A DNA stretch of 64,000 bases from Shewanella halifaxensis HAW-EB4 (GTDB lineage Bacteria; Pseudomonadota; Gammaproteobacteria; Enterobacterales; Shewanellaceae): NCBI RefSeq assembly GCF_000019185.1, contig NC_010334.1, positions 2,852,001-2,916,000 on the forward strand, given 5' to 3'. This document shows positions 45,086 to 53,918 of the stretch, in pieces (positions within the stretch are counted from its first letter, which is position 1; every line of letters begins with the position of its first letter). The notes below the pieces were generated by a model. That model saw only the letters and a program-made list of their open reading frames with translations, ran no database searches and had not been told where the DNA came from. Made by a program: the position numbers and the translations under genes.

Positions 45086-45445
45086 ATGACTGAAATGACT
45101 CCTGCAGTAGAAAGTTTCATCAACAACGTAAAACAATCCCAGGTTGTTTGGGGTCTTCAAGATGAAACAGGTGAAGGCTGGGTTGTCTGTGACTCTTCTG
45201 AATTCGAAGCGACAGATGTGATGCCTTTATGGTCTGAAGAGGCTCAAGCAAAAAGTCATTGCACCGACGAATGGGAAGGTTACGCAGCGGTAGCAATCAC
45301 TCTTGAAGAATTTTTAGAGTTCTGGGTTAGCGATTTAAATGATGACGGCGTATTAATCGGCGTTGATTGGATTGCCGATCAAGACTGTCAAGAAGTGGAC
45401 CCAATCGTATTGGCAACATCGCTAGTCAATGTTGAAAAAGAGTAA
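45086..45445 (+). CDS. DUF2750 family protein
   Basis: 119 residues, acidic. It carries the DUF2750 pattern: FINNVKQSQVVWGLQDETG, WVVCDSSEF, MPLWSEEAQAKSHCTDEW and FLEFWVSDLNDDGVLIGVDW. Cytoplasmic; function unknown. Followed by a strong terminator. Confidence 0.88.
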   Translation: MTEMTPAVESFINNVKQSQVVWGLQDETGEGWVVCDSSEFEATDVMPLWSEEAQAKSHCTDEWEGYAAVAITLEEFLEFWVSDLNDDGVLIGVDWIADQDCQEVDPIVLATSLVNVEKE

Positions 45446-45485
45446 TAATACCGCGATAAGTCACTGACTAAGTCACTTTTATATC

Positions 45486-45516
45486 AAAGCGCACAATCTA
45501 ATCCATTGTGCGCTTT
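45486..45516 (+). terminator. Terminator after the DUF2750 gene
   Basis: A 12-bp stem, AAAGCGCACAAT with ATTGTGCGCTTT, closes CTAATCC and is followed by GTTTTT. It ends 27 bases before the likely start of the next gene. Confidence 0.9.
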
Positions 45517-45543
45517 GTTTTTATCATGCAAGGAATAAATCCC

Positions 45544-46188
45544 GTGTCGGACATAGCCCCATTAATCGATATCCCGTTTAATCGTAGGCATCATTGCTGG
45601 TTTTGTGGCGAGCCTAGCAATCAAGAGTGGGGCTACTTAAAAGAAGCCTATACTCCGCACCCTTCTCTAACGGTTCCTTGCTGCAGCGAATGTTTAAGGC
45701 TTGCTAAACAGCATAAACTCACCTCAATTTGGGACTGCAAAATGGCAGTTAAAGACGAGTTGATGCGGATCTATGAAAAGCACCTTGCCATTGGGGTGAA
45801 CTGGACCAAGCAAGAACTCGAAGAGTCAGAGTTTGAAGATAAAGTTTTTGGTGGTTTTAAAAAGAGCGCCTGGATGATGTATGAGATCGCACGGGATCGG
45901 GTTAACTATAGCGGCTGGCCTTTAAGTCTAAACGGTGTGATGCTCGACGACCATGGATATGACGCATCATTCAGTTTCGATGGGGTGAATTACCGCTCGG
46001 TAAGCCAGGCAATTGCTTTTTACGCCAAACAATTCACCTTAGATAAACGCTTTTTAGAAGATACCATTGCCATTGTTGGTAAAGACAGGTTTGGATTTGC
46101 CATTCGCATCGCACAAATCAATATTGCTGCAGTACCAGAGCTAAAAAGGCAAGTATTGAGCGACTTAAGAGAAGAGCACTCGGATTAA
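45544..46188 (+). CDS. Uncharacterised protein with an N-terminal Cys-rich (zinc-finger-like) segment
   Basis: 214 residues from GTG 45544, chosen because AAGGA lies nine bases upstream; upstream in-frame starts (45508, 45526) fall in or beside the preceding terminator. The first 50 residues contain HHCWFCGEPS and VPCCSECLRLAKQHK, four or more cysteines spaced like a zinc-ribbon or treble clef. The rest (VFGGFKKSAWMMYEIARDRV, YDASFSFDGVNYRSVSQAIA) matches nothing I can name. A HNH-like recycling motif is not evident. Confidence 0.78.
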   Translation: MSDIAPLIDIPFNRRHHCWFCGEPSNQEWGYLKEAYTPHPSLTVPCCSECLRLAKQHKLTSIWDCKMAVKDELMRIYEKHLAIGVNWTKQELEESEFEDKVFGGFKKSAWMMYEIARDRVNYSGWPLSLNGVMLDDHGYDASFSFDGVNYRSVSQAIAFYAKQFTLDKRFLEDTIAIVGKDRFGFAIRIAQINIAAVPELKRQVLSDLREEHSD

Positions 46189-46203
46189 GTTTCCGGTGCT
46201 CTT
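46172..46203 (+). terminator. Hairpin overlapping the stop of the Cys-rich protein gene
   Basis: AAGAGCAC pairs with GTGCTCTT (plus CGG/CCG inside). The following U-tract is weak (TTTACG), so this is a possible rather than strong terminator between convergent genes. Confidence 0.55.
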
Positions 46204-46217
46204 TACGTTAACAGAAA

Positions 46218-47162
46218 CTAGCCCATTAACGTTTCTCGCAATTTATCTTGCACCACTTCGACGAGTAAATCTGGTTGAAATTTTGAGATAAATCGATTGC
46301 AACCCACTTTCTCGACCATCGCATTATTAAAGCTGCCACTCAACGACGTATTTAACGTAATAAATAGATCCGACATGCGTTTATCACTGCGCACCTCATG
46401 AGTAAGTTTATAGCCGTCCATTTCAGGCATTTCTGCATCGGTGATCAGCATTAAAATGTGATCGGTTATCACCTTGCCTTCGTCACACCATTTTTTAAGC
46501 AGATTAAGTGCCACTAGGCCATCAGTTGCCTCAATGACCTCTAAACCCAGCTGTTCGAGGGTTTCACGAACTTGTCTTCTTGCCGTTGCCGAGTCATCAA
46601 CAATTAGCACTTTACGGCCTTGCATCAAAGGTAACAGCTGTTCATCTAGGACGCCATCAGACAACTTAATGTCGTAATGTATGATCTCGGCGAGTACCTT
46701 CTCAACGTCAATAATTGAAACCAGCTCTTGCTTTTCTTGGTAATCAATACGGGTAATTGCCGTTAAATAGTTATCTCGTCCGACGGTTTTCGGCGGCGGC
46801 AAAATATCGCCCCAAGTCAGGTTGACGATATGCTCTACTTTATCGACCAAGAAGCCTTGTATGGAGCGATTGTACTCTGTGACGATAAGGTTACTCTCGG
46901 GTTGAATAACTGATGGTCTAAACCCTATCGCCTTGCGCAAATCAATAACCGGTATAGATATTCCTCTAAGGTTGGCAACTCCAATAATACTGCTATGACT
47001 GCCAGGCATCGTACTCAATGCTGGCACTTTAACTACTTCCTTGACTTTAAACACGTTAATGGCAAAGAGTTGAGTCGCACTTATTCGAAACAACAATAAC
47101 TCGAGTCGGTTTTCACCCACCAGCTTTGTGCGTTGATCGACACTTGCCAACATTTGAGCCAT
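46218..47162 (-). CDS. cheV: Chemotaxis coupling/adaptation protein CheV
   Basis: 314 residues. N-terminal CheW domain (ELLLFRISATQLFAINVFKVKEV to GLVDKVEHIVNL-type region) and a C-terminal receiver domain (KVLIVDDSATARRQV), with the phosphoacceptor aspartate in LITDAEMPEMDGYKLT and the lysine in RFISKFQPD. It couples receptors to CheA and can be phosphorylated for adaptation. No other che genes adjoin it. Confidence 0.95.
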   Translation of the reverse strand: MAQMLASVDQRTKLVGENRLELLLFRISATQLFAINVFKVKEVVKVPALSTMPGSHSSIIGVANLRGISIPVIDLRKAIGFRPSVIQPESNLIVTEYNRSIQGFLVDKVEHIVNLTWGDILPPPKTVGRDNYLTAITRIDYQEKQELVSIIDVEKVLAEIIHYDIKLSDGVLDEQLLPLMQGRKVLIVDDSATARRQVRETLEQLGLEVIEATDGLVALNLLKKWCDEGKVITDHILMLITDAEMPEMDGYKLTHEVRSDKRMSDLFITLNTSLSGSFNNAMVEKVGCNRFISKFQPDLLVEVVQDKLRETLMG

Positions 47163-47275
47163 ATGAGTCCCTTAAAATATCATCTTATTTTTCGAAGATT
47201 ATAATGATTTATACACATAAATCATTTACCTAGCCCACAATTTAGGTTTTTATAGAGATTCACCAATACCTAGGC

Positions 47276-47329
47276 CTGAGCCGCAGCGATAGGCACTACA
47301 TATTAGCACTGAGCCGCAGCGATAGGCAC
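47276..47329. repeat. Direct duplication at the 3' end of the MscS gene
   Basis: A 21-base unit, CTGAGCCGCAGCGATAGGCA plus C, occurs at 47276-47296 and 47309-47329, offset 33 bases. The offset is a whole number of codons, so the last codons of the channel gene (PIAAAQ) are repeated in frame after its stop. Confidence 0.85.
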
Positions 47330-48919
47330 CACAGGCACTATCCGTGAGCCGTGCTCGGCGACAATATTCATAATGCCAAAATGAAGCTCCTCAGACACCA
47401 ACTGAAACTCAGCAAAATCTGTCGTACCGATATAGGCAAACACATTGAGCTGCAAACCGTATAAGCCAAAACCTTTAAAGGTCACTCTCAGTGGGCTTTC
47501 TTCCACTTTTTCATGTCCTTCTAATAAGGTGCGTATATCATCGATGATGTTGTGAATTTGCTCGGTAGTTGTACGATAATCCAAACGAATATCCGTTTTC
47601 AGGCGAATTTTTTCCCGCTCAGAAATATTTTCGATATCCATCTCCGACAATCTCGCATTTGGCACATTGATCACTGAACGATCGATAGTTCGTATACGTG
47701 TACACCTCAGCCCTATCTCCTCCACTGTGCCGGTAATGCTGCCAAAGCGACCAATATTGCCTACCTTAATCGGCGCCGATGAATACAGGGTGATAGTGCC
47801 AATAAAGTTTTCAATCGACTGCTTTGAGGCCAATGCGATGGCAATACCACCTATCCCTAAACCGGCTAAAATGGTGGAGGCATCAAAGCCCAAATGCTCT
47901 AACCAGATAAGTACCGATAACGCCACCAGCATGACTCTTGTAAAGTTGGCTAGCGGTCTTAACAACGATGCACTTTGGCTGTTTCCCCGCTTTATCCAAC
48001 GTAGGCGCAAACTGTTTTGAACTACATCGGTCAATGACCAAATAAACCAGATCACTGCAATAAGGAGCAAAACGCCAGTGTTGACGACTTCAATTACATT
48101 TGCCGATAGCGTGGTATGTGCCATCCATGCCCTTACCAATAACAAGGCAGCGAGTAGTCTAAATGGCCCGATAACAAGATGAGCGACATCCTCTTTATAC
48201 TGATAATCACTGCGCAATATCAGTTTTTTTGCTACCCAGGTGATTGGAATAACAACGAGCAAGGCCAACAATAGATAGCAAACTAGCAGTGCCCACTCCC
48301 AAAGGTTTAGTTTAAACAGGTGACCTTGAGGAATGTGCTGTACGAACCACTCAACCACAGGTCCATAGCCTAACTCGCTATATAGCAATGGCACCTTGGC
48401 GATAGTGGCATTTGAGATCTTCCAGATAGAGCCTAGTTCTTTACTCGGCACCTTTTGCAGCAGTAGGGTGATCTCACTGCCCTTAATCTCCACCCGACCA
48501 AAGGCATCACGATAATTGGGCAGTTGGTCTCCACTTGTTCCGCCGGGCGTATCGTTGATCTCTTGCAGATTGACCCAAATATTGCGTTCGATGATCGCAA
48601 TCAGTTGTTTAGCATATTCAGGACCCAGTGCGGCATCCATATCATCAGGTAAGTAACGTAAGTCTAAATATTTAGCCGCTTTATCATAATCTTGTTCAAA
48701 AGCAGCCTCAAAAAGGCCCGCAAGAGTGCCCCTAGGCGTATCTCTAAATAAGCCGTCTTGATACTCGTACGACTCCTCTTTAGTCGGTGCAGGCTTTACC
48801 TCCTCTGTCGGTTGCTGCGCGGCCTTGATAACGGCCGTACTATGGACAAAGAGTGGAAATATTAGCGAAATAAATAACAGTAAAGCAGAGATAGGTCGTA
48901 ACATGAAGACTCCATTCAA
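47303..48919 (-). CDS. MscS-family mechanosensitive ion channel
   Basis: 538 residues. An N-terminal signal-like segment (LLLFISLIFPLFVHSTA), a periplasmic region of about 170 residues, several transmembrane helices (LLVCYLLLALLVVIPITWVA, LLLIAVIWFIWSL), and the MscS pore helix and beta domain (ASTILAGLGIGGIAIALASKQSIENFIG, then SAPIKVGNIGRFGSITGTVEEIGLR). It opens under membrane tension at osmotic down-shock. Larger than E. coli MscS (286), in the YbdG/YnaI size range. Confidence 0.93.
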   Translation of the reverse strand: MNGVFMLRPISALLLFISLIFPLFVHSTAVIKAAQQPTEEVKPAPTKEESYEYQDGLFRDTPRGTLAGLFEAAFEQDYDKAAKYLDLRYLPDDMDAALGPEYAKQLIAIIERNIWVNLQEINDTPGGTSGDQLPNYRDAFGRVEIKGSEITLLLQKVPSKELGSIWKISNATIAKVPLLYSELGYGPVVEWFVQHIPQGHLFKLNLWEWALLVCYLLLALLVVIPITWVAKKLILRSDYQYKEDVAHLVIGPFRLLAALLLVRAWMAHTTLSANVIEVVNTGVLLLIAVIWFIWSLTDVVQNSLRLRWIKRGNSQSASLLRPLANFTRVMLVALSVLIWLEHLGFDASTILAGLGIGGIAIALASKQSIENFIGTITLYSSAPIKVGNIGRFGSITGTVEEIGLRCTRIRTIDRSVINVPNARLSEMDIENISEREKIRLKTDIRLDYRTTTEQIHNIIDDIRTLLEGHEKVEESPLRVTFKGFGLYGLQLNVFAYIGTTDFAEFQLVSEELHFGIMNIVAEHGSRIVPVVPIAAAQC

Positions 48920-49419
48920 AAGACGTTACCTTGCACTAACAGAACAAGCGTTCCACATATTCTAGCAAGCTTTAACCAGCCGTTAACACTCAGGCAAGAC
49001 TAAAAAATGAAGAAATTTATTGATTAAACACTTGACAATAGAATTACACTGAATATAATTCGCGCAGTTTTTCAGATAGACCCTTTTAGATAGAAGTCAC
49101 CGCCTTTTTGTCAAATCCACGATTCGTCGTTTGATCCCCACATAAGCGTTATCTCAACTGGTTAAAATCATCTTTATTGCAGTAATGTAGCTGTCATAAC
49201 ATTATGTTTAACTGCTAAGCAGCTTGTTTTTATGCAAATTTTGCGACATCGCGAACATATTTACATAAATTATTAATCGCAAGCGACTTGTATAAGCATA
49301 AAAAGGTGAGTAATCTCAAACTGAACTTAAAATTCATCTTTCGCAAAAATGCTAAGGATATCTTATTGTTAAAAAGTACTACCTGTATTGGGTAGCTTAA
49401 AATAAAAGGAGTGTGGCAT
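48920..49419. other. 500-base gene-less stretch with an excellent promoter
   Basis: No credible frame on either strand. It holds a consensus sigma-70 promoter (49032-49059) and, 150 bases further, a small hairpin CTGC-TAA-GCAG followed by CTTGTTTTTA (49212-49232). Together these could bound an RNA of about 165 bases, or the promoter may serve the 57-residue ORF at 49420. Confidence 0.5.
49032..49059 (+). promoter_or_regulatory. Consensus sigma-70 promoter
   Basis: TTGACA (49032-49037), a 16-base spacer and TATAAT (49054-49059) match the consensus at all 12 positions. Transcription would start near 49066. The nearest gene in this direction begins 354 bases further on. Confidence 0.7.
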
Positions 49420-49593
49420 ATGTCATACCTAGTAAATGGACAGGAAATTACCGTTAACTTTCCAGTTGACTCAATTTCAGTAAACAAAACATCAATCGCC
49501 TTTACAGATAGTCGAGGCAAAAATAGACAGACATTTTCTAAGCGTACAGAAGCGCTTACATTTATGAAGTGGTTACTGTCTAGTAATAAATAA
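49420..49593 (+). CDS. Small protein of unknown function (57 residues)
   Basis: Starts at ATG 49420 with AAGGAG eight bases upstream; the frame itself opens at an upstream GTG that overlaps this ribosome site. Product MSYLVNGQEITVNFPVDSIS... ends FMKWLLSSNK. It looks like a small beta-rich fold with a helical end. No family recognised. Confidence 0.72.
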   Translation: MSYLVNGQEITVNFPVDSISVNKTSIAFTDSRGKNRQTFSKRTEALTFMKWLLSSNK

Positions 49594-49710
49594 GCTCACA
49601 ACAAGTAAAACCTGACTCTTCGATACACCTCCTCTCACTCGTATCGAATGTTTGCCTTCATAGGCAAACGAATAGGACTGACACATCTACTCAGCTATTT
49701 AGTCGCATTC

Positions 49711-49757
49711 ATTTGGTTTAGGCCGTACCTTATTAAAGGTATCTAGCCTAACCAAAT
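49711..49757. repeat. Long imperfect inverted repeat
   Basis: ATTTGGTTTAGGC (49711-49723) pairs with GCCTAACCAAAT (49746-49757) with one bulge, and inside it TACCTT pairs with AAGGTA. It lies between convergent genes and has no T-run. A shorter palindrome GTTTGCC/GGCAAAC lies at 49650-49669. Function unknown. Confidence 0.7.
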
Positions 49758-49864
49758 GGAACAATTTCTTTCTCACTCAAATTTCAAAGCTAACTTTTAA
49801 ACTTAACGGTTAAATCTACATTTATAAATCTAAGCTCTAAGTCCAAGAGTATTAAATCTAAGCT

Positions 49865-50812
49865 TTATACCTGAGCTTTTAAATCTAACTGGCCATATTT
49901 ACGTTCATACCTAGGTAACATAGTCGCATTCCCCAGCAGGCCACCTTGATGGATATAAAGTATCGGTTGCACAGCTTCGGTGTTCAGTAGCTTCTCGACA
50001 CACATCCAGCCGAGTGGATCGTAAAGCAGTTCAAACTCAATCCCTGATGCTGACACCTTCTTATACATCTCGTAGAAAGGCCTATACAGCTTACCAAAAT
50101 GATACTTCTTACCTGTATCAACAATTCTAGGGTGTAATTGCTCGTTGGTAACCAGAACACTAAATTGTTGTTTTAAATAATCGTTATCTCCCACACAGGC
50201 ACAGGTTAGCACTTCGATGTGAGGAGCATATAACGCCATATATTCACTCAGGAACACCGCCGTTGTACCCGTTCCCGAGGGAAGAAAAACACGCAACTCA
50301 CTTAGCTGCTCAGAATTACACCAATCAATCACTTCTTGCGCCAGTTTGTAAACACCATGCTTAGCATATTCACAGCGCCCTCCCTCAGGTACAAACAATA
50401 GTTCATCACGATTGGGTAAAACCTTTTGTTCTATGTACTCAATACAGCTCAAATCTTGCCTGTCTGACAATTTAGATAGATCAATGACATTAGCACCGTT
50501 GGCAATGGCCGCCGCATAGTTACCCACTGTTGAAGCTAATACCTGATCCGCAATATGGTCGACATAAAAATCGAGTTGTAACCCCTTAAGCTTGGCCAAT
50601 GCCGACATCGAATACAGAGAGTTGGCTACAGGAGAGCCATGACCAACCAAAACGGACTTGCCTGTTACATCATTATCGAGAAAATAAGCAAACTTACGCG
50701 CTTTATTACCTGAAAACGCTTCACTTAACAGATCATCACGTTTCACATAAATAGGCTTGCCATTAAAAGATAGGGTTTCTACCGGGGTATTAACTAACAA
50801 AGAAGTACTCAC
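49865..50812 (-). CDS. PLP-dependent deaminase/desulfhydrase (ACC deaminase / D-cysteine desulfhydrase family)
   Basis: 315 residues. N-terminal segment GKPIYVKRDDLLSEAFSGNKARKFAYFL contains the PLP lysine in SGNKARK. Later motifs are LVGHGSPVANSLYSMSALAK, FVPEGGRCEYAKHGVYKLA and LPSGTGTTAVFLSEYM (phosphate-binding glycines), with YIHQGGLLGN at the end. The family includes 1-aminocyclopropane-1-carboxylate deaminase and D-cysteine desulfhydrase; which activity applies is not decided by the visible residues. Confidence 0.87.
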   Translation of the reverse strand: MSTSLLVNTPVETLSFNGKPIYVKRDDLLSEAFSGNKARKFAYFLDNDVTGKSVLVGHGSPVANSLYSMSALAKLKGLQLDFYVDHIADQVLASTVGNYAAAIANGANVIDLSKLSDRQDLSCIEYIEQKVLPNRDELLFVPEGGRCEYAKHGVYKLAQEVIDWCNSEQLSELRVFLPSGTGTTAVFLSEYMALYAPHIEVLTCACVGDNDYLKQQFSVLVTNEQLHPRIVDTGKKYHFGKLYRPFYEMYKKVSASGIEFELLYDPLGWMCVEKLLNTEAVQPILYIHQGGLLGNATMLPRYERKYGQLDLKAQV

Positions 50813-51111
50813 TCTTATGCTTAATTATTGATTTTTACCTGTCTATTCTAAACCTTTGCCCCATCCGTGGTAAGAAATTAATACCGTAACTACGGCGTTA
50901 AAAATAGCATCAACCCAACTTCAACCAAAAAGCGACACAGTAAGTCTGCCAACTATTCAATGTAAAATTCACTAACTATTAGTCAAAATAGATATCCCGC
51001 ACATTCAATACTAACGCAAACACAAAAAAAACAACGACTTACGAGTTGGCATGAAAATCGCTAAGCTTTATTATTCCCAAAAAGGGTTGGTCCAGATATA
51101 AGGAGCCATTA

Positions 51112-51519
51112 ATGGCCGTACTTCGTTTAGTGTTTAATATTGCGTGGTTTGTTTTAGGCGGTTTTGTGATGGGACTCGCATGGTGGCTTGCCGGACTGCT
51201 TTGTTTCATTAGCATTATCGGGATCCCGTTTGGCAGAGCCTGTTTTGTTATCGGTGAGATGACATTCTGGCCATTTGGGCAAGATTCTATTAGCAGACGA
51301 ACATTAACTGGCAGTGAAGATATTGGAACCGGCGCATTTGGTATGGTGGGTAATATTATCTGGTTCCTATTTTTCGGGATCTGGTTAGCTATCGGCCATA
51401 TCGTCCATGCATTAGCCTGCGCGGTAACCATCATTGGAATTCCATTTGCCTTGCAGCACCTTAAGTTAGCAATTTTGAGCTTAACTCCTATCGGTCAGAC
51501 CGTAGTGGCAAAGGCCTAA
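51112..51519 (+). CDS. yccF: YccF-family inner-membrane protein
   Basis: 135 residues with two repeats of the YccF pattern: NIAWFVLGGFVMGLAWWLAGLLCF-ISIIGIPFGRACF and NIIWFLFFGIWLAIGHIVHALAC-AVTIIGIPFALQHL. About four membrane segments. Function unknown. Its last four bases overlap the end of the convergent hydrolase gene. Confidence 0.93.
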   Translation: MAVLRLVFNIAWFVLGGFVMGLAWWLAGLLCFISIIGIPFGRACFVIGEMTFWPFGQDSISRRTLTGSEDIGTGAFGMVGNIIWFLFFGIWLAIGHIVHALACAVTIIGIPFALQHLKLAILSLTPIGQTVVAKA

Positions 51520-52313
51520 TGTTCGAGTAAAAATGCTTTTATAAGCACCTCACATAACTTTTGGGGTGAATCTAAACTCAAGTCATGACCGGCTTGGTCA
51601 AATTCAATAAGCTTGCTCTGATAATATTGAGCAAGCTTTTGACTGCAATCAGGGTGGACCAACTTATCTTTAGTTCCACTCAGGATCACTACAGGCGCAT
51701 ACAGTTTTTTCGGACAGATGAACTGGCTACAGGCCCAGAACTGGCGTAGTACATTAACAAGTCTTGTTTTTCTCTCTACGCGATAGCGACTCCAGTTGCG
51801 AACAAGTTTGCGATTATGGTTTTGTTTATAGCTGGTTAACGCAACCACTGTCGCTTCAATAGCATTGATCCCCGCTCCTTTAAGACGACTTTTAAATCCA
51901 AACAGCAAGCCACGTAATTGAAAACGTTTAAACCAAGGTGAAAGGTTTGCGGCACTGGTGTTTATCAGCGCTATGCCTCTAATTTTTACATCGGCGTCAG
52001 CCATTTTTAGAGCGATTTCGTTGCCGTTAGCACCATACTGTCTCGCGGCCGCCTCAAGGGCTATCATTCCTCCCATTGATAAACCAACAAGGTAGCAGTC
52101 TTTATCTTCAACGCTGCGCAGCCTGCAGCATAAATCTTCTGCATATACCTCAATATTTAATGGGCTCGTTTTAGAGGCAAGCTCACCGTTACCCAATGTA
52201 TCGACTGAAATAACGTCATGGTTAGCCAATACTGTCTGTTTTAGCATCCGCTCAAAACCAATCCAATGCCGTTTATCACGCATCAAACCACGTACAAGTA
52301 CAACTGTCGCCAT
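51516..52313 (-). CDS. Alpha/beta hydrolase
   Basis: 265 residues from ATG 52313 (MATVVLVRGLMRDKRHW), preceded by GGAG; a GTG-initiated longer form overlaps the upstream gene. Nucleophile elbow GLSMGGMIALEAA, aspartate in LSGTKDKLVHPD, histidine in FDQAGHDLSLDSP. Cytoplasmic, substrate unknown. It follows the solute-binding protein gene and is likely co-transcribed with it. Confidence 0.88.
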   Translation of the reverse strand: MATVVLVRGLMRDKRHWIGFERMLKQTVLANHDVISVDTLGNGELASKTSPLNIEVYAEDLCCRLRSVEDKDCYLVGLSMGGMIALEAAARQYGANGNEIALKMADADVKIRGIALINTSAANLSPWFKRFQLRGLLFGFKSRLKGAGINAIEATVVALTSYKQNHNRKLVRNWSRYRVERKTRLVNVLRQFWACSQFICPKKLYAPVVILSGTKDKLVHPDCSQKLAQYYQSKLIEFDQAGHDLSLDSPQKLCEVLIKAFLLEH

Positions 52314-52360
52314 CAGTGCTCCGCTAGACTCTATGTCTTGCCCACAGGTTAAAAGTAGCA

Positions 52361-53155
52361 CTATTGACGCATATTTGTTTCTAAGATCTGTTGTACATCA
52401 ATTTGAGTTAGGCCTTGATTAAAGCGATCTCGCCATTTTCGCCCTTCTTCATTATTTTTAAATGCTACAAATAACTCTTTATAAGTTAAAAGCTTCTTAT
52501 TAAATTGCAGCTTATTCTTAACAGCCCCCATATTCGGTTGAGCCAAAATATACTGCAGCACATGCTCATCAATAATCGCGGCATCGACTCGACCAGTAGC
52601 CACCTTATTCACATTATGTTGATCCGACGCCACCGCCTCAAAAGGCTGCGTTCCTTGTGCCATCATTCCGTCCAGTTCAGTGGTATTGACATAGCCTTGA
52701 ACCACTCCAATCGTGTAGTGATTCAAGTCGCTCTGCTGCGTCCAGCTAATGGGGTGAGATTTTTGTTCCAGTAAACCTAAGCCACTTCGGCCCATCGACT
52801 CAGAAAAAACAAACTTGTCTGTTGGATAAGCATATTCAGGTAGATAACCAAGATATTTAGAATCATTTCGCGATGCCATTCTCACCGCTCGACTCCAAGG
52901 GTAAAAATCCACGATAACTTTATGGCCAACCGCATCTAGCGCTGCTCTTGTCACAGCAATGCAAGCGCCCTGATTTTTCAGCTGCTCTCCAGCGAAAGGT
53001 GGCCAATGAACTGACGTCAAATACAGCGTATCGGCATAAGTCACCCAGGGGGGGGATAAAACAAACAGACACACGACAACCTTGGCTTGCCTTTTAAAAA
53101 AGCCAGCCCAAGCCACACTATGTCTTATCAGAACGGTAAGATCCGTGTTCACCAT
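52361..53155 (-). CDS. Extracellular solute-binding protein, family 3 type
   Basis: 264 residues. A hydrophobic signal segment (VVVCLFVLSPPWVTYA, about residues 26-41) is followed by a bacterial periplasmic substrate-binding fold: LTSVHWPPFAGEQLKNQGACIAV, VDFYPWSRAVRMA, YTIGVVQGYV and VATGRVDAAIIDEHVLQYIL. No permease or ATPase gene adjoins it, so it may act as a stand-alone sensor or chemotaxis/uptake binding protein. Confidence 0.85.
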   Translation of the reverse strand: MVNTDLTVLIRHSVAWAGFFKRQAKVVVCLFVLSPPWVTYADTLYLTSVHWPPFAGEQLKNQGACIAVTRAALDAVGHKVIVDFYPWSRAVRMASRNDSKYLGYLPEYAYPTDKFVFSESMGRSGLGLLEQKSHPISWTQQSDLNHYTIGVVQGYVNTTELDGMMAQGTQPFEAVASDQHNVNKVATGRVDAAIIDEHVLQYILAQPNMGAVKNKLQFNKKLLTYKELFVAFKNNEEGRKWRDRFNQGLTQIDVQQILETNMRQ

Positions 53156-53431
53156 CTTGCCTTTTACGTACTAAAACCATCACAAAAACGCTAGGAGTTC
53201 AGTACCAGTTTAACTAAACCTCCCCCTAATTTTAGTCAATGATTGGGATAACGGCAAAGAGGTGATAAAGCAGAACTGGATCGCTTGAGCGCTTCCCACT
53301 GAATGAACAGATACTTAATGCAATTTGTATTAGCCTTTGTTACAAATAATTCAAATCAAGACGTTGGCTTTGGTTTAAACTAGTTCATAATCAAGCAAAA
53401 CATAATCAAGCAAAATTAGACGGGTGGGCAA

Positions 53432-53656
53432 ATGATGAAAAAAGTGATGGTCACACTCATAGGGGGAAGCCTCACCCTTGTAGGTACTTTACTAATCGTC
53501 CTCCCTGGACCTGCTTGGTTGCTTTTGCCTATTGGTTTAGCGGTACTGAGTCTTGAATATCCTTGGGCAAGGTGTTGGCTAAAAAAGAGCCAAGCGCATT
53601 TAAGTCAAACTGCGCGTTGGTTAGACAGAAAGATTTTACTTCGACGCTTAAGATAG
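53432..53656 (+). CDS. PGPGW-type small transmembrane protein
   Basis: 74 residues. Two hydrophobic segments with the signature GTLLIVLPGPAWLLLPIGLAVLSLEYPWARCWL, the pattern of the PGPGW membrane-protein family (here PGPAW). A basic C-terminus ends KILLRRLR. Function unknown. Confidence 0.83.
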   Translation: MMKKVMVTLIGGSLTLVGTLLIVLPGPAWLLLPIGLAVLSLEYPWARCWLKKSQAHLSQTARWLDRKILLRRLR

Positions 53657-53918
53657 AAGAGTGTAAAACAGTTTGTTGATGCTTAAACGGTTTTACCCAT
53701 TAATTGAGTGCCTCGGAAAACTAAAATCATCATACCAAGCTAATAATAAACTCACCCTACCTAACATTAGGTAGTCAATCTGAGATCTACCTCGCAAAAT
53801 ATTAATCCAAATCCACGATAGTCCTAATCGAAACAAAGCGTTATCTTCTTTTTTCAAAGCTAACTATTATTGCCTCATAAATTACCCCTACAAACTACAA
53901 TGTTTACTTGAGGCCATT

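Noticed and set aside
45508..45543. Longer N-terminus for the Cys-rich protein from GTG 45508
   Set aside because: This segment is the 3' arm and T-run of a 12-bp terminator, and the better ribosome site serves GTG 45544.
49230..49520. 96-codon leftward frame opposite the 57-residue ORF
   Set aside because: It overlaps the better-supported small gene, has no ribosome site, and its composition is of AT-rich intergenic DNA.
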